DNA from: Costus lasius
Lineage: Eukaryota; Streptophyta; Magnoliopsida; Zingiberales; Costaceae
Direction: 5' to 3'
Length of the DNA stretch: 64,000 nucleotides
NCBI GenBank assembly: GCA_027563935.2
Contig: JANVAS020000239.1
Span: 2,542,001 to 2,606,000 of the forward strand
Below are positions 1 to 9,954 of this stretch, piece by piece. The position numbers were made by a program, and so were the translations under genes. Each line of letters begins with the position of its first letter. Within the stretch, counting starts at the first letter, position 1. The notes below the pieces were generated by a model. The model searched no databases and had not been told where the DNA came from. It saw only the letters and a list, made by a program, of their open reading frames with translations.

Positions 1-1200
1 GCAAGGGCAAAGGATCTAGCTAGATGGATGAGTGGATCCCCATCAATGGACCATTGTAAGGTTGTAGGGCTCATAAGGAAATTAAATTGATGCCATGGGT
101 TTTTCCAAAATTTAATTTCTTGAATGGATCACATGTTGATTGAATCATATGCTTGTTTATTTAGTCTTATGTGGGTTGCCCTATTGTGTGCTGTGCTGGG
201 GCCTGCGAGCCTGGATAAGTTGTAAATTAATTTGTGATCTGCGAATCACATTGTACTTAATTTATAATATGTAGTTGACCTGCGAGTCAACCTTGTCTAG
301 ATAGATCAAATGTACTTTGATTAGACAAGTGCACACATCCAAGAGGGGCATTCATCTGGTGGTGCACCTGAGGTGCTCTTGGCACTAGGGCACTGGGTTG
401 GACCAGATGAGATGCAAGGAGCTCAAGTGAAGACTTAAGTAAATTAAGGTCTTACTAGGGTTCATGGGCTTTTACCACATAAGATCATGCTTTCTTCTTA
501 TTGCTTATAATTAGAATTGCATGTTTAAGTTTATCTTCTGCTATCACCATAGGACTTGTATGATAGTTAAGAAGATAAAAGACCGATAAAATCCAACGCT
601 AACATATCAAGCTCGTAAGCCTTCTGACGCGAAACCTCACCTTTCTGATTATCGTTGGAGCCGTGTTGAACCCACTCAGTGGGCACGTCCACCTATCTTC
701 AGACGGTGCTGGATTTCACCTGCGTGTTACAGAGTTGGGATTTATCCCCTCTCGTTGCTCAGCATAGCACGTGGTGATCCAGGGAGTAGGTCAGGTCAGC
801 TTGACCATGTTGGCTACATATGTGGCGCATATGGTAGCACATGGAGGCAGCCATCTCTGGGATCAGAGACTGTGTTGTACCAACTCAGTTGGCACAGTCT
901 GCTGGATTGCCAAGATGAAGGGGAATCGCACGGGTTGGCGATTGGCTGGCACAGCCTACCAGAAATTAGTACTTGTCATCTCTGTGCATCTTATCTCGCC
1001 TGAGCGGGACGCGGAGACCAAGTATGAAATCTGGATCCCATCTCACTAAAAGAGTGTTACTCTTTCGGACTGTTTACTGGATTTTTCAGTCAGACAAAAT
1101 AGTGAGAAAAGAATCTTTCTTAAGTCCTGGATTGATTCTGAAACATTGATACTAACCTTGCTGTTCTTGCTTGTTGTAGATTCCTGCAGCAACGAACACC
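1..1200 (+). other. C1 long 5' leader
   Basis: This untranslated stretch aligns by eye with leaders of C2 (15483-17278), C3 (62472-64000) and C4 (58192-60006). It carries two short palindromes, CCCACTCAGTGGG at 671-683 and CCAACTCAGTTGG at 880-892, present in all four copies. Just before the start codon a pyrimidine-rich stretch ends in TTGTTGTAG (about 1150-1180), resembling a 3' splice site. Apparent open frames near 755-1049 start with TTG or GTG and are not credible plant genes. Confidence 0.8.
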
Positions 1201-4200
1201 ATGAGCTTCAATGTGCGATCCCTACTGGAAAGGGAGAAGTTTGCTGGGCCGAACTTCTCTGACTGGTTCGGACACCTTAAGATTGTTCTTAAGGCAGAGA
1301 GGAAACTGTATGTCCTCGAGACGGCGATACCGCCGCAGCCCGCTCCGAACGCCGCAAGGGCGGTTCGGGAAGCCTACGAAAAGCACGTCAATGATAGCAT
1401 TGATGTCGCTTGCCTGATGCTAGCGTCTATGACGCCACCGCTGCAGCGTCAGCATGAGGATTTGTCAGCTATAGAGATTATAGCAAACCTCAAAATGCTG
1501 TATGCTGCACAGGCGAGGACTGAACGCTATAATCTGACGAAGCTCTTCTTTCAGAGCAAACTGGCTGAGGGGAGCCCAGTGGGAGCTCACGTGCTCAAGA
1601 TGATTGGGCACAAGGAGGCTCTGGAGAAACTGGGGCATACCATCAACCAGGAGCTTGCTGTGGATATTATTCTGCAGTCTCTCCCGCCTTCTTTCGATGC
1701 GTTCATTATTAACTTTAATATGAACAAGATCGATTGTACGCCGGCAGAGCTGCTGAATATGCTCTTGACAACTGAGGAAACTCTGAAGGGTAAGCCTTCA
1801 ACCTCTGTCTTGATGGTTCCTTCTAGGAACAAGAAGAAGGGGAAGAAGGGCAAGGCCCCTGTCAAGAATTACAGTAAGGCCCTGAAACAGAAGGTGAAGC
1901 GGTCGAAGGACAACAGGTGTTTCCACTGTGGCCAGCTGGGTCACTGGAAAAAGGACTGTAAAGCGCTCCAAGGAGATAAGAGGGGAAGCATTGCTTCTGG
2001 CTCAGGTATATACGTGACGGAAGTCATGGTTTCATCTTCTTCTATATCATGGGTGTTAGACACTGCATGTGGAGTTCACATTTGTTCAAATGTGCAGGAA
2101 CTCAAGAGAAGAAGGCAGGTGGGACAGCATGAGGTAGACCTACGAGTTGGAAACGGGGCACGGGTTGCTGCTGTTGCTGTAGGAGACTATTTCATTACTT
2201 TACCATCTGGCATTGTATTAGAATTAAACAATTGTTATTTTGTACCCAGTATTACCAAGAATATTATCTCCATTCCTGCTCTTGTCAGGAAAGGATTTGC
2301 CTTTGAATGCAAGATTTCAAAGTGTGTTTTAACTTATGATAATATTGTGTATGCAACTGGTTCAATTAACAATGGGTTATACATGTTGGACATGGAAAAT
2401 TCTATACAAAACATTGATAATAAGAAAGCCAAGTATGCTGATGACAGCACCTTGCTATGGCATAGTCGTTTAGGCCATATAAACGAGAAGCGCATTAAGC
2501 GGTTGCATGAACATGGACTGCTGGGATCATTCTCCTATGAGGAGATTGAGACATGCAAAGCTTGTTTAATGGGTAAAATGACGAAGTCTCCTTTTCCTCA
2601 CAAAGGTCAAAGGACTTCAGGTTTACTGGACCTTATACACAGTGATGTGTGTGGGCCTTTCAGTAAACATGCCAGAGGTGGCTATCAGTACTTCATTACC
2701 TTTACTGATGATTTCAGTAGGTATGGGTATGTCTATTTAATGAGACATAAAAATGAATCTTTTGACAAGTTCAAAGAGTTCAAGAATGAAGTACAGAATC
2801 AGTTAGGCCGAAATATCAAGGCACTTCGTTCTGATCGAGGTGGTGAATACCTGAGTCATGCGTTTACTGACTATCTGAAAGAGTGTGGGATTATCTCACA
2901 GCTCACTCCGCCAGGAACACCGCAATGGAATGGTGTGTCCGAGAGGAGAAATAGAACGCTACTTGATATGGTTCGTTCTATGATGAGTCAGGCTACTCTT
3001 CCATATTCCTTTTGGGGTTTTGCACTGGAAACAGCTGCAAAGGTACTAAACCGAGTGCCATCCAAGGCAGTTTCAAAGACGCCATATGAGTTATGGTATG
3101 GGAAACAGCCTAGCTTGACATTTATCAAAATCTGGGGTTGCGAGGCTTATGTCAAAAAGCTCGCCTCTGGGAAACTAGAGAGCAGATCTGACAAATGTAT
3201 CTTTGTCGGTTACCCTAAGGAAACTAAGGGTTATTATTTCTACGATCCCAAAGAGAACAAGGTTTTTGTTGCTCGGACGGCCATATTTCTTGAGAAGGAG
3301 TTTCTTCTGCAAGAGGCCAGTGGGAGAGAAATAAAGCTGGATGAAAATCCAGAGGAAGGACAAAGTAGTCAAGCACAGTTGGATGTGCCTGAGCCAGTAG
3401 ATCAGGTTATTGAACAACCTGAGGCTCAGATATCACGGGAACCGCGAAGATCGGGTAGGATCCGTCGACAGCCTGAGCGCTATGACGGAGTCTACATCAT
3501 GGATAATGATGAACCCCTAACTTATGCGGATGCGGTCAGTGGACCGGAGTCAGCTAGATGGCTTGAAGCTATGCGAGCCGAGATGGACTCCATGTCAGAT
3601 AACCAAGTCTGGGATTTGGTTGATCCGCCTCCGGGAGTAATCCCTATAGGCTGTAAATGGATCTTCAAGAAGAAGATTGACATGGATGGTAACGTGGTTA
3701 CCTATAAAGGCAGGCTAGTTGCGAAAGGTTTCAAACAAATCTACGGGATAGATTATGATGAAACTTTCTCTCCTGTAGCCATGTTTAAGTCTATTCGGAT
3801 TCTTTTCGCGATAGCTGCATATTACGATTATGAGATCTGGCAGATGGATGTGAAGACAGCTTTCCTCAATGGAAATCTGGATGAGGATGTGTATATGACA
3901 CAACCTGAGGGTTTCACTAATCCATCAGATCGTCATAAAATATGCAAGTTAAAGAAATCCATTTATGGATTGAAGCAAGCATCAAGAAGCTGGAATATTC
4001 GTTTTGATGAATCAATCTCTGAGTTTGGTTTCATCAAGAACGAAGATGACCCGTGTGTATATAAGAGGTTTAGTGCGAGCGTGATTACATTCCTAATCCT
4101 CTACGTCGATGATATCTTGATCATTGGAAACGATATTCCTGAACTGCATGCTGTTAAGGCATGGTTAGGAAAATGTTTTCAGATGAAAGATCTAGGAGAA

Positions 4201-5085
4201 GCAGCCTATGTATTAGGTGTGAAGATCTACCGGGATAGATCTAAGAGGCTTCTCGGGTTGTGCCAGAGTACCTACATCGATAAGGTCCTGGAGAGATTCC
4301 ATTTAGAGAATTCTAAACGTGGATATCTTCCAGTCAGACATGGTCTGAATCTTTCGAAGAGTCAGTGTCCACAAACACAGACTGAGAAAGATGAAATGGA
4401 CAATACGCCTTATGCTTCGGCTATTGGGTCCATTATGTATGCGATGTTGTGTACTCGCCCAGACGTCGCTTACGGGTTAAGCGTGACCAGTCGATTCCAA
4501 AGTAATCCAGGTTTGGCGCACTGGATTGCGGTCAAGAACATCTTAAAATATCTGCGGAGGACCAAAGATATGTTCTTGATATATGGTGGTCAGGAAGAAC
4601 TCAGTATAGAGGGATATACTGACGCTTCGTTCCAGTCGGACCAGGATGATTTCCGATCGCAATCAGGCTATGTTTTTAGCTTGAATGGAGGTGCTGTGGT
4701 GTGGAAAAGTTTCAAACAGTCAACTGTTGCTGATTCCACAACAGAAGCCGAGTATGTTGCAGCCTCGGAAGCATCCAAGGAGGCAGTGTGGATTCGTAAG
4801 TTCGTGAGAGAACTTGGTGTCGTTCCTTCGAGTGCAGATCCTTTGGTTATCTTCTGTGATAACACTGGAGCTATAGCACAAGCAAAGGAACCGCGGTCAC
4901 ACCAGAAGTCCAAGCACATACAAAGACGTTTTCACTTGATCCGGGAGATCATTGATCGTGGCGAGATCAAGATTTGCAAGGTTCATACAGATGACAATCT
5001 GGCAGACCCGCTTACCAAGCCTCTGGCGCAGCAGAAGCATGAGAAGCACTGTAATAATATGGGTTTGAGATTTCTCAACCATTAG
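1201..5085 (+). CDS. Copia Gag-Pol polyprotein (C1), intact
   Basis: The single 1,294-residue frame carries all copia domains in copia order, at normal length for the superfamily. Gag ends with a CCHC zinc knuckle, CFHCGQLGHWKKDC, at residues 240-253, after a lysine-rich stretch. The aspartic protease core is near residues 284-296 (WVLDTACGVHIC; note DTA rather than DTG/DSG). Integrase has the HHCC finger (H421, H426, C452, C455) and D482, D545, E581, with 35 residues between the last two. Reverse transcriptase has the first aspartate in QMDVKTAFLNG (about 883) and YVDD at 968-971. RNase H begins at GYTDAS (D1141) and includes TTEAEY. The ATG follows the splice-like leader end and is the start shared in position with C4. 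The protein would form particles, copy the RNA and integrate the cDNA. Confidence 0.95.
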   Translation: MSFNVRSLLEREKFAGPNFSDWFGHLKIVLKAERKLYVLETAIPPQPAPNAARAVREAYEKHVNDSIDVACLMLASMTPPLQRQHEDLSAIEIIANLKMLYAAQARTERYNLTKLFFQSKLAEGSPVGAHVLKMIGHKEALEKLGHTINQELAVDIILQSLPPSFDAFIINFNMNKIDCTPAELLNMLLTTEETLKGKPSTSVLMVPSRNKKKGKKGKAPVKNYSKALKQKVKRSKDNRCFHCGQLGHWKKDCKALQGDKRGSIASGSGIYVTEVMVSSSSISWVLDTACGVHICSNVQELKRRRQVGQHEVDLRVGNGARVAAVAVGDYFITLPSGIVLELNNCYFVPSITKNIISIPALVRKGFAFECKISKCVLTYDNIVYATGSINNGLYMLDMENSIQNIDNKKAKYADDSTLLWHSRLGHINEKRIKRLHEHGLLGSFSYEEIETCKACLMGKMTKSPFPHKGQRTSGLLDLIHSDVCGPFSKHARGGYQYFITFTDDFSRYGYVYLMRHKNESFDKFKEFKNEVQNQLGRNIKALRSDRGGEYLSHAFTDYLKECGIISQLTPPGTPQWNGVSERRNRTLLDMVRSMMSQATLPYSFWGFALETAAKVLNRVPSKAVSKTPYELWYGKQPSLTFIKIWGCEAYVKKLASGKLESRSDKCIFVGYPKETKGYYFYDPKENKVFVARTAIFLEKEFLLQEASGREIKLDENPEEGQSSQAQLDVPEPVDQVIEQPEAQISREPRRSGRIRRQPERYDGVYIMDNDEPLTYADAVSGPESARWLEAMRAEMDSMSDNQVWDLVDPPPGVIPIGCKWIFKKKIDMDGNVVTYKGRLVAKGFKQIYGIDYDETFSPVAMFKSIRILFAIAAYYDYEIWQMDVKTAFLNGNLDEDVYMTQPEGFTNPSDRHKICKLKKSIYGLKQASRSWNIRFDESISEFGFIKNEDDPCVYKRFSASVITFLILYVDDILIIGNDIPELHAVKAWLGKCFQMKDLGEAAYVLGVKIYRDRSKRLLGLCQSTYIDKVLERFHLENSKRGYLPVRHGLNLSKSQCPQTQTEKDEMDNTPYASAIGSIMYAMLCTRPDVAYGLSVTSRFQSNPGLAHWIAVKNILKYLRRTKDMFLIYGGQEELSIEGYTDASFQSDQDDFRSQSGYVFSLNGGAVVWKSFKQSTVADSTTEAEYVAASEASKEAVWIRKFVRELGVVPSSADPLVIFCDNTGAIAQAKEPRSHQKSKHIQRRFHLIREIIDRGEIKICKVHTDDNLADPLTKPLAQQKHEKHCNNMGLRFLNH

Positions 5086-5091
5086 ATTAAG

Positions 5092-5105
5092 TGCAAGTGG
5101 GAGAT
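5092..5105 (+). other. C1 polypurine tract
   Basis: The purine-rich run CAAGTGGGAGAT lies directly before the 3' LTR and seven bases after the stop codon. It is the expected primer for plus-strand DNA synthesis. The same run is present next to the 3' LTRs of C2 and C4. Confidence 0.8.
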
Positions 5106-6796
5106 TGTTGGGGTATGCCCTTAAGGCTAATGTTTGAGGCCTTTGGGATTGTATAAGTATCATGTAATAAACTCTTGTGTTTATAAAAGGCATGGTTATT
5201 ATTCAGGTTGTTACCTTGTCTGCTGTAATAAGTGTACTTCTGAATAATGTCTCAAAGCTGTTCAGCTAGGCTGACAGGCTATATGTCCTTAGTCGAGATA
5301 TCTTGGTGAACATGAGACATCCTTGATATGATTGAGACTAATATGAGTGCTAATCTTATAGGATGCTTCGAGCATGGAATAAGATGTAGACTCATGGGTA
5401 CATTGGATGTACTGGACAGACCCTACTCGGATATTCCATTGCTTGTCACAATGTGAATGATCCTTGTGAGCACTAAGTGGCACATGTCCTTTGACTTGAG
5501 ATCACTTGTGTTTCTAAATGATGATTGTCATTGTTTTGAGGTAGTTCAATATCATTTGAAACATAATGATTATAGACTATCTTGGATGGTGAGCTTGAAT
5601 CAGGTTAGAGCACTAGTGATAGACATAGGATTGCCGTCTCCTTGTTTAAGGAGTGTGATGTTCTAATGGGCCCCCTATATGAGATGATTGAGATAGTGTA
5701 TGGCCATGCCCAGATGACAATGTGCATCTGATCTAATCATGCTCATCGTATTGGAGTTACAAGCTTGACCCGCTTGTCCAATAAGAACATCCAGTGGCAA
5801 AGGACACATGTATGCCTTGTGAATGGAGTCACACTTGTGCAATGGTTTGGGAGTAGTCTTGGAAGACTCTTTCCTTTATATCGGGAGACAGTGATGTGTT
5901 GCTAGATACCCCTCACTGATCGTGATAACGTAAGTTATCGTTACCGACATTTAGAGGAAACCCTCAGGGTCGCACAATTTGATGATATGGCTTACTTGAG
6001 TCAGATCGAATGGACTGGATTCTTTGAGTTCAGATTAAAGGGATTTTATCTCTGATTGTAAGTGAGATCTGGTCTGATCATGTTTGATTGATTAAGGCTT
6101 GAGATCGGTAAGCTTCGATCAAGAGAGATGATGCTAGATCGGAAAGATCAGGGGCATCAGGTGATGAATGGTTAGATCATGAGCCTTGGGGTTCAATATG
6201 GTCTAGACCACATGGCTTGAGCCATTTCGGTTTGGTTCATGAACCAAAGTTGAATCGAACGGTTTAGCTTGAACCGGTTCACAATTGTGAACGCATGGTT
6301 CAATGCTCAAATGCGTTTGGGTTATGGCTTGAGCGCATGCTTTGATGAGCTTCCATTTATGGAAAGTCATCAAAGGGGGCCGGTTTCACTTAACGCCAAA
6401 AACGCTTATGCGTTGGAACTCTTCTCATCAACGCCTTGGACATTGGTTGAGGTGTTGTTGACGACGAGAAGGAGAGCTTGGGAAAAGAGGAACTCTCGGC
6501 AACAAGGAAGTTCATCATCCCTTCCATTCGACAAGTGAAGATTCCTTGAGTGACTTGCTAGCACAAGCGACCCCAAGGAGTGAGCCAACTTCATCTTGTG
6601 TGTGGCACACTTTGGAGGAGACCTATCTTGATCTCTTCTTCCAAGCCGAGATCCAAGTCCATGGCATTGGTATGATTTCTAGTTTCAAGTTGATCATATT
6701 GTTTCATATCCGATCTTGACTTGAAGCCCTCTTTCCGCTATGCATGATAGATGAGCATGCTTAGGGTTTCTTCCCCCTTAGTTAGGGGTTCCTTCA
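5106..6796 (+). repeat. C1 3' LTR (1,691 bp)
   Basis: It begins TGTTGGGGTATGCCC directly after the polypurine tract and ends GGGGTTCCTTCA. The first 1.1-1.2 kb aligns with the LTRs of C2, C3, C4 and C6. The last half-kilobase differs strongly between copies, apart from a conserved CACAAG...CTTGTG pair. The 5' partner LTR is outside the window, so insertion age cannot be judged here. Confidence 0.9.
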
Positions 6797-8748
6797 GTAT
6801 ATGCCCTAGGACCTAGTTTTGGTCAACTTATGTACTACTTGACACTGATATTTATATATCATTCTGGCATTGTCGTTATCATTATTTGACTACACCTGCG
6901 ATTGTGTACTTACATGATAATGTCCCTGGAGACAGATTGGATCTGTGCTCGAATTATAATCCCCAGTCAATGTACCTTAGTGGATATGGGACAGCTATGG
7001 TACTTGTGAGAGTGGTATGTGGGCTGGTTAGGCACGTGGTGCTAACGCAGACACATGAGTATATCATTGGGGATATACTGGATAGACCCGCTATGAGGCT
7101 ATGACTTGGTGTCATGAGTTATCCTCATAAGTGACAGGAGATGCATTGATCCCTTGACTTGAGGTCATTGATCATTCTATATGGTTAGGGACTTGCTTTG
7201 ATACAACCTAACACCTTGCCGTAGCTGGGAGGTCATAACGGTTGTTATTGAGCATGTCACGACCCATATGAGAAGATCAATGGACAGACATAGGATTTGC
7301 CCCTTCCCTAAGGAAGTATGATATCCATGGAGCTCCTTTATGGTTCTATGACTGAGAGTGTATGGCCATACCCAGGTAAGAACCTGTTTTAGTCATAGCC
7401 ATGTCATTGGATGAAAACAAGTGGTGACACACTTGTCCAATCGGATATCAGTACGGCAAAGAGACTGTAATGCATCTGTACCAAGTTGCGATGATGGGGA
7501 TGTCGATGTCGATATCCATTCCAATGACCTGGGTAGCAGCGATACACTGCTAGGTGCCACTCACTGCTTGTGATGACCTTTGGTCAGCACTGCCAGCGTC
7601 AGAGGAACCTATAGGGTCGCACACCTTGATACTTGAGTTCTCGTATTGATCGGGAAGCCTTATGATCGAGTTATTGGATAACTTGGATCTAATTGGGAGA
7701 TTTCATCAGCGCCAATGGGCCTGATGAGATGGAAGAATGTTATTCGAGCCAAACTTCATTTTTGGCAGGTTGACCCGTATTTGACCATGGTTGGTCACAT
7801 TTGGATTAGGGTTGCATTGGATTGGATCCAAGTGCTTAATCAACCTATGCAATGATGTTTGGGCTAGCTCATTATCCAATGAGGCCCAATAACAAGTTCT
7901 CATGAAGAGATGAGAGGCTAAAAGGGTATAATGGGGAGAAACATGAACCATTAGGCGCCTAGGGGCATAATGGGGTCATGTTGGCGCCTTTGCTTCATTA
8001 TGGAAGTAAAAGGCGCCTCCCCCTCTCTTCCTAGGATGGAATGCATGCCCCTATGGCATTGCTTGAGGCGCAAGGCAAGGCCTTGGCGCACAAGGAAAGG
8101 CGTGGGAACAAAAGGTAAGGTTGAATGAGAATTATGGAAATGTCTTGGAGACTTTCCTTATCTCAAACCTCCTCATCCTAGCCCTACACTTGTCATGATC
8201 CTAGCCATTACCCTAACCACCTCTTGCCCTATAAATATGACCCTAGTCGCCCCCTCTTGTGTGCAATTAATTCCTTGAAGGCGTGAACACAAGGAGAGGG
8301 GCGAGTGCTTGGAGCAAGGGCGCATCTTCCTTCTTCCATAACCGCAAGCCACTTCTTCCTTTCCTCTTGGCGCAAGGAACATTAGTGCTTGGCGTTTTTG
8401 GATAGTCTTCCTTCTTCTCTTGGCGCATCATCTCTCTTGGTGGCGCAAGTGAAGTAGAGTATCTCCCTAAGGCTTGGATCTTCTTCCCGAGGCTAGCACC
8501 GGGCGTGGAAGAAGAGAACTCAAGAGATCCGTGTGTGCGAGACTGCAGAGGGCGAACACTTGGGCGCCTTCATCAACATCGCTCTACATTGCTCTTAAGG
8601 TATTTCCTAACTCATCGTGTCGACTCCCTTGCATGCGATCTTCACTGGGTTTTTGGGACCGGCCTGTTTCGGGGACATTCTTCCGCTGCGAAAAATGTAT
8701 GTCCATAGCTCTGATAAAATTGTAAAATGTCCCCGGGGTTTCCCAACA
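6797..8748 (+). repeat. LTR of a second copia family, C5
   Basis: No coding sequence is visible. The stretch begins TATATGCCCTAGGACC immediately after C1 and ends TTTCCCAACA. At 8749 it joins sequence matching the internal region of G2 at about 27131, so its right boundary is well supported. It has a clear TATA box (8228-8241) and short resemblances to the C1-type LTR. It could be a solo LTR, or the 3' LTR of an element continuing left of C1. C1 may have inserted only one base into its 5' end: TG plus TATATGCCC would restore a TG start. That last point needs the sequence left of the window. Confidence 0.6.
8228..8302 (+). promoter_or_regulatory. C5 LTR TATA box and R-region hairpin
   Basis: CCCTATAAATATGA at 8228-8241 is a strong plant TATA box. 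About 10-60 bases downstream, the arms GCCCCCTCTTGTGTG (8249-8263) and CACAAGGAGAGGGGC (8288-8302) can pair with a small bulge. The transcript would be expected to start near 8260-8270, within or just before this hairpin. Confidence 0.6.
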
Positions 8749-9954
8749 AAATAATGCTGCATAGATAAACAAAATCAGTCACTAATGAAAACTCTACTGC
8801 ATGAATAAATAAAATCAACAAAAATAGAGGCAGTAGAAAAAGTAAGAATCTACAGATGGTATAATCCAGTGTCGATGGTTGGAAACAGTGATGTCAGAGA
8901 CAGATGCAGTGGTGGCTAGAGGTGGAAGACAGTTGCTCTTGAAGATTTCTGGATCTGGAGGCAAAAGAAGCTATAACATGTAGAAAACAAACAAAGCGGT
9001 TTTTGAATTTTTTATGAAAGGTAGCCCTACCCAAAAATAAGATTTAATGATCCAAATAGAAAATGGACAAAACCAAGTTGTAGAATAAGATATGTTCTTT
9101 TCAGATGTATAAAAATTAAAGGATCAAAATCTATCAGAAATTTAGGGCATCAACAGAAAGTAGGCTACTTAGATGAAAAACTACAAAACTGCATAAAAGT
9201 TAATCAAATTCGAAAAGTTGTCATATGTACTAGAATTGTCAAAAAATATTTTCATGAAAACAATTAATCCACAAGATAGAATGACATACGAACTTCATAT
9301 TCCAAGTGAAAAATCACGGTTTCAAGTCATCAAAGCACCTTAAAAACTCGCAGCAAAAGTGCTAATCACATTAGTCAGAAGAAAATTGCTGCAGAAATTA
9401 ATGAGAATCGAAAAGTTGCTAGGTGCTTTTGAATGATCCATGGACTTTAAAATTTAGTAAAAATATCCAGATGATAGAAAACGATGAGTGCTTTGTGATG
9501 GTGCAAGAGATCAAAAATTTTCGCAACCCAGTTTCTTAAAATCGCAGTGAGAAAACACCTACTCAAATAAGCAAACTGTAGATTTCAAATACGGTACCGT
9601 GCAATTCCTCACGGCAGTGCCGTAAAATGCATAAAACTCTCGGGTCAGAAATCGATAGAAATACGGTACCGTGAAAGATTTTTCAAAAATACGGTAGTGC
9701 CGTATTTTGCGTAATTTTTTTTACAAAAAAAAGATAAAAATTAATTCTAAAAATAAACCAAGATAAAAGAAACTAAGCTAAGAAAAAGTGCTTGGGTTGC
9801 CTCCCAAGAAGTGCTAATTTTTAGGTCATTAGCTTGACCAAAGCCCAAAATTCATGGTGAAGCAGGTGAATCAATACCAAAGTAAAGAGCGAACAATTTT
9901 CTGCATTTTCTCTGTCAAAAAGTTTAGCCACTAATCCAAAAATCTAGAATTGCT
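8749..9954 (-). other. G1 3' internal non-coding region
   Basis: This aligns over about 1.2 kb with 27131-28400 of G2. It contains palindromic TACGGTACCGT / ACGGCAGTGCCGT sites at about 9590-9710. On the - strand it also carries the double hairpin: GGTCA...TGACC at 9824-9839 and CTTGGG...CCCAAG at 9791-9808. No long open frame is present. It ends abruptly at the truncated C2 LTR. Confidence 0.7.

Larger units (their letters stand above)
1..6796 (+). mobile_element. Ty1/copia element C1, 5' end outside window
   Basis: The copy contains leader, one long Gag-Pol frame, polypurine tract and 3' LTR in the order of a Ty1/copia retrotransposon. Position 1 matches C3 at about 62979, roughly 520 bases after the C3 primer site, so the 5' LTR, primer site and first half-kilobase of leader lie left of the window. 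The polyprotein is uninterrupted, so this copy may be able to make protein. Long LTRs (about 1.7 kb) and a long leader fit the Angela/TAR/Tork part of the copia tree, but the lineage was not tested. The right end abuts the C5 LTR, and the expected 5-bp target duplication would be GTATA at 6797-6801. Confidence 0.92.

Noticed and set aside
755..1049. Overlapping 82- and 92-codon frames in the copia leader, similar at 58346-58640
   Set aside because: They begin with TTG or GTG, not ATG. They are interrupted in C2 and by a TAG in C3, and they overlap the palindromic leader elements. Similarity reflects nucleotide conservation of the leader.
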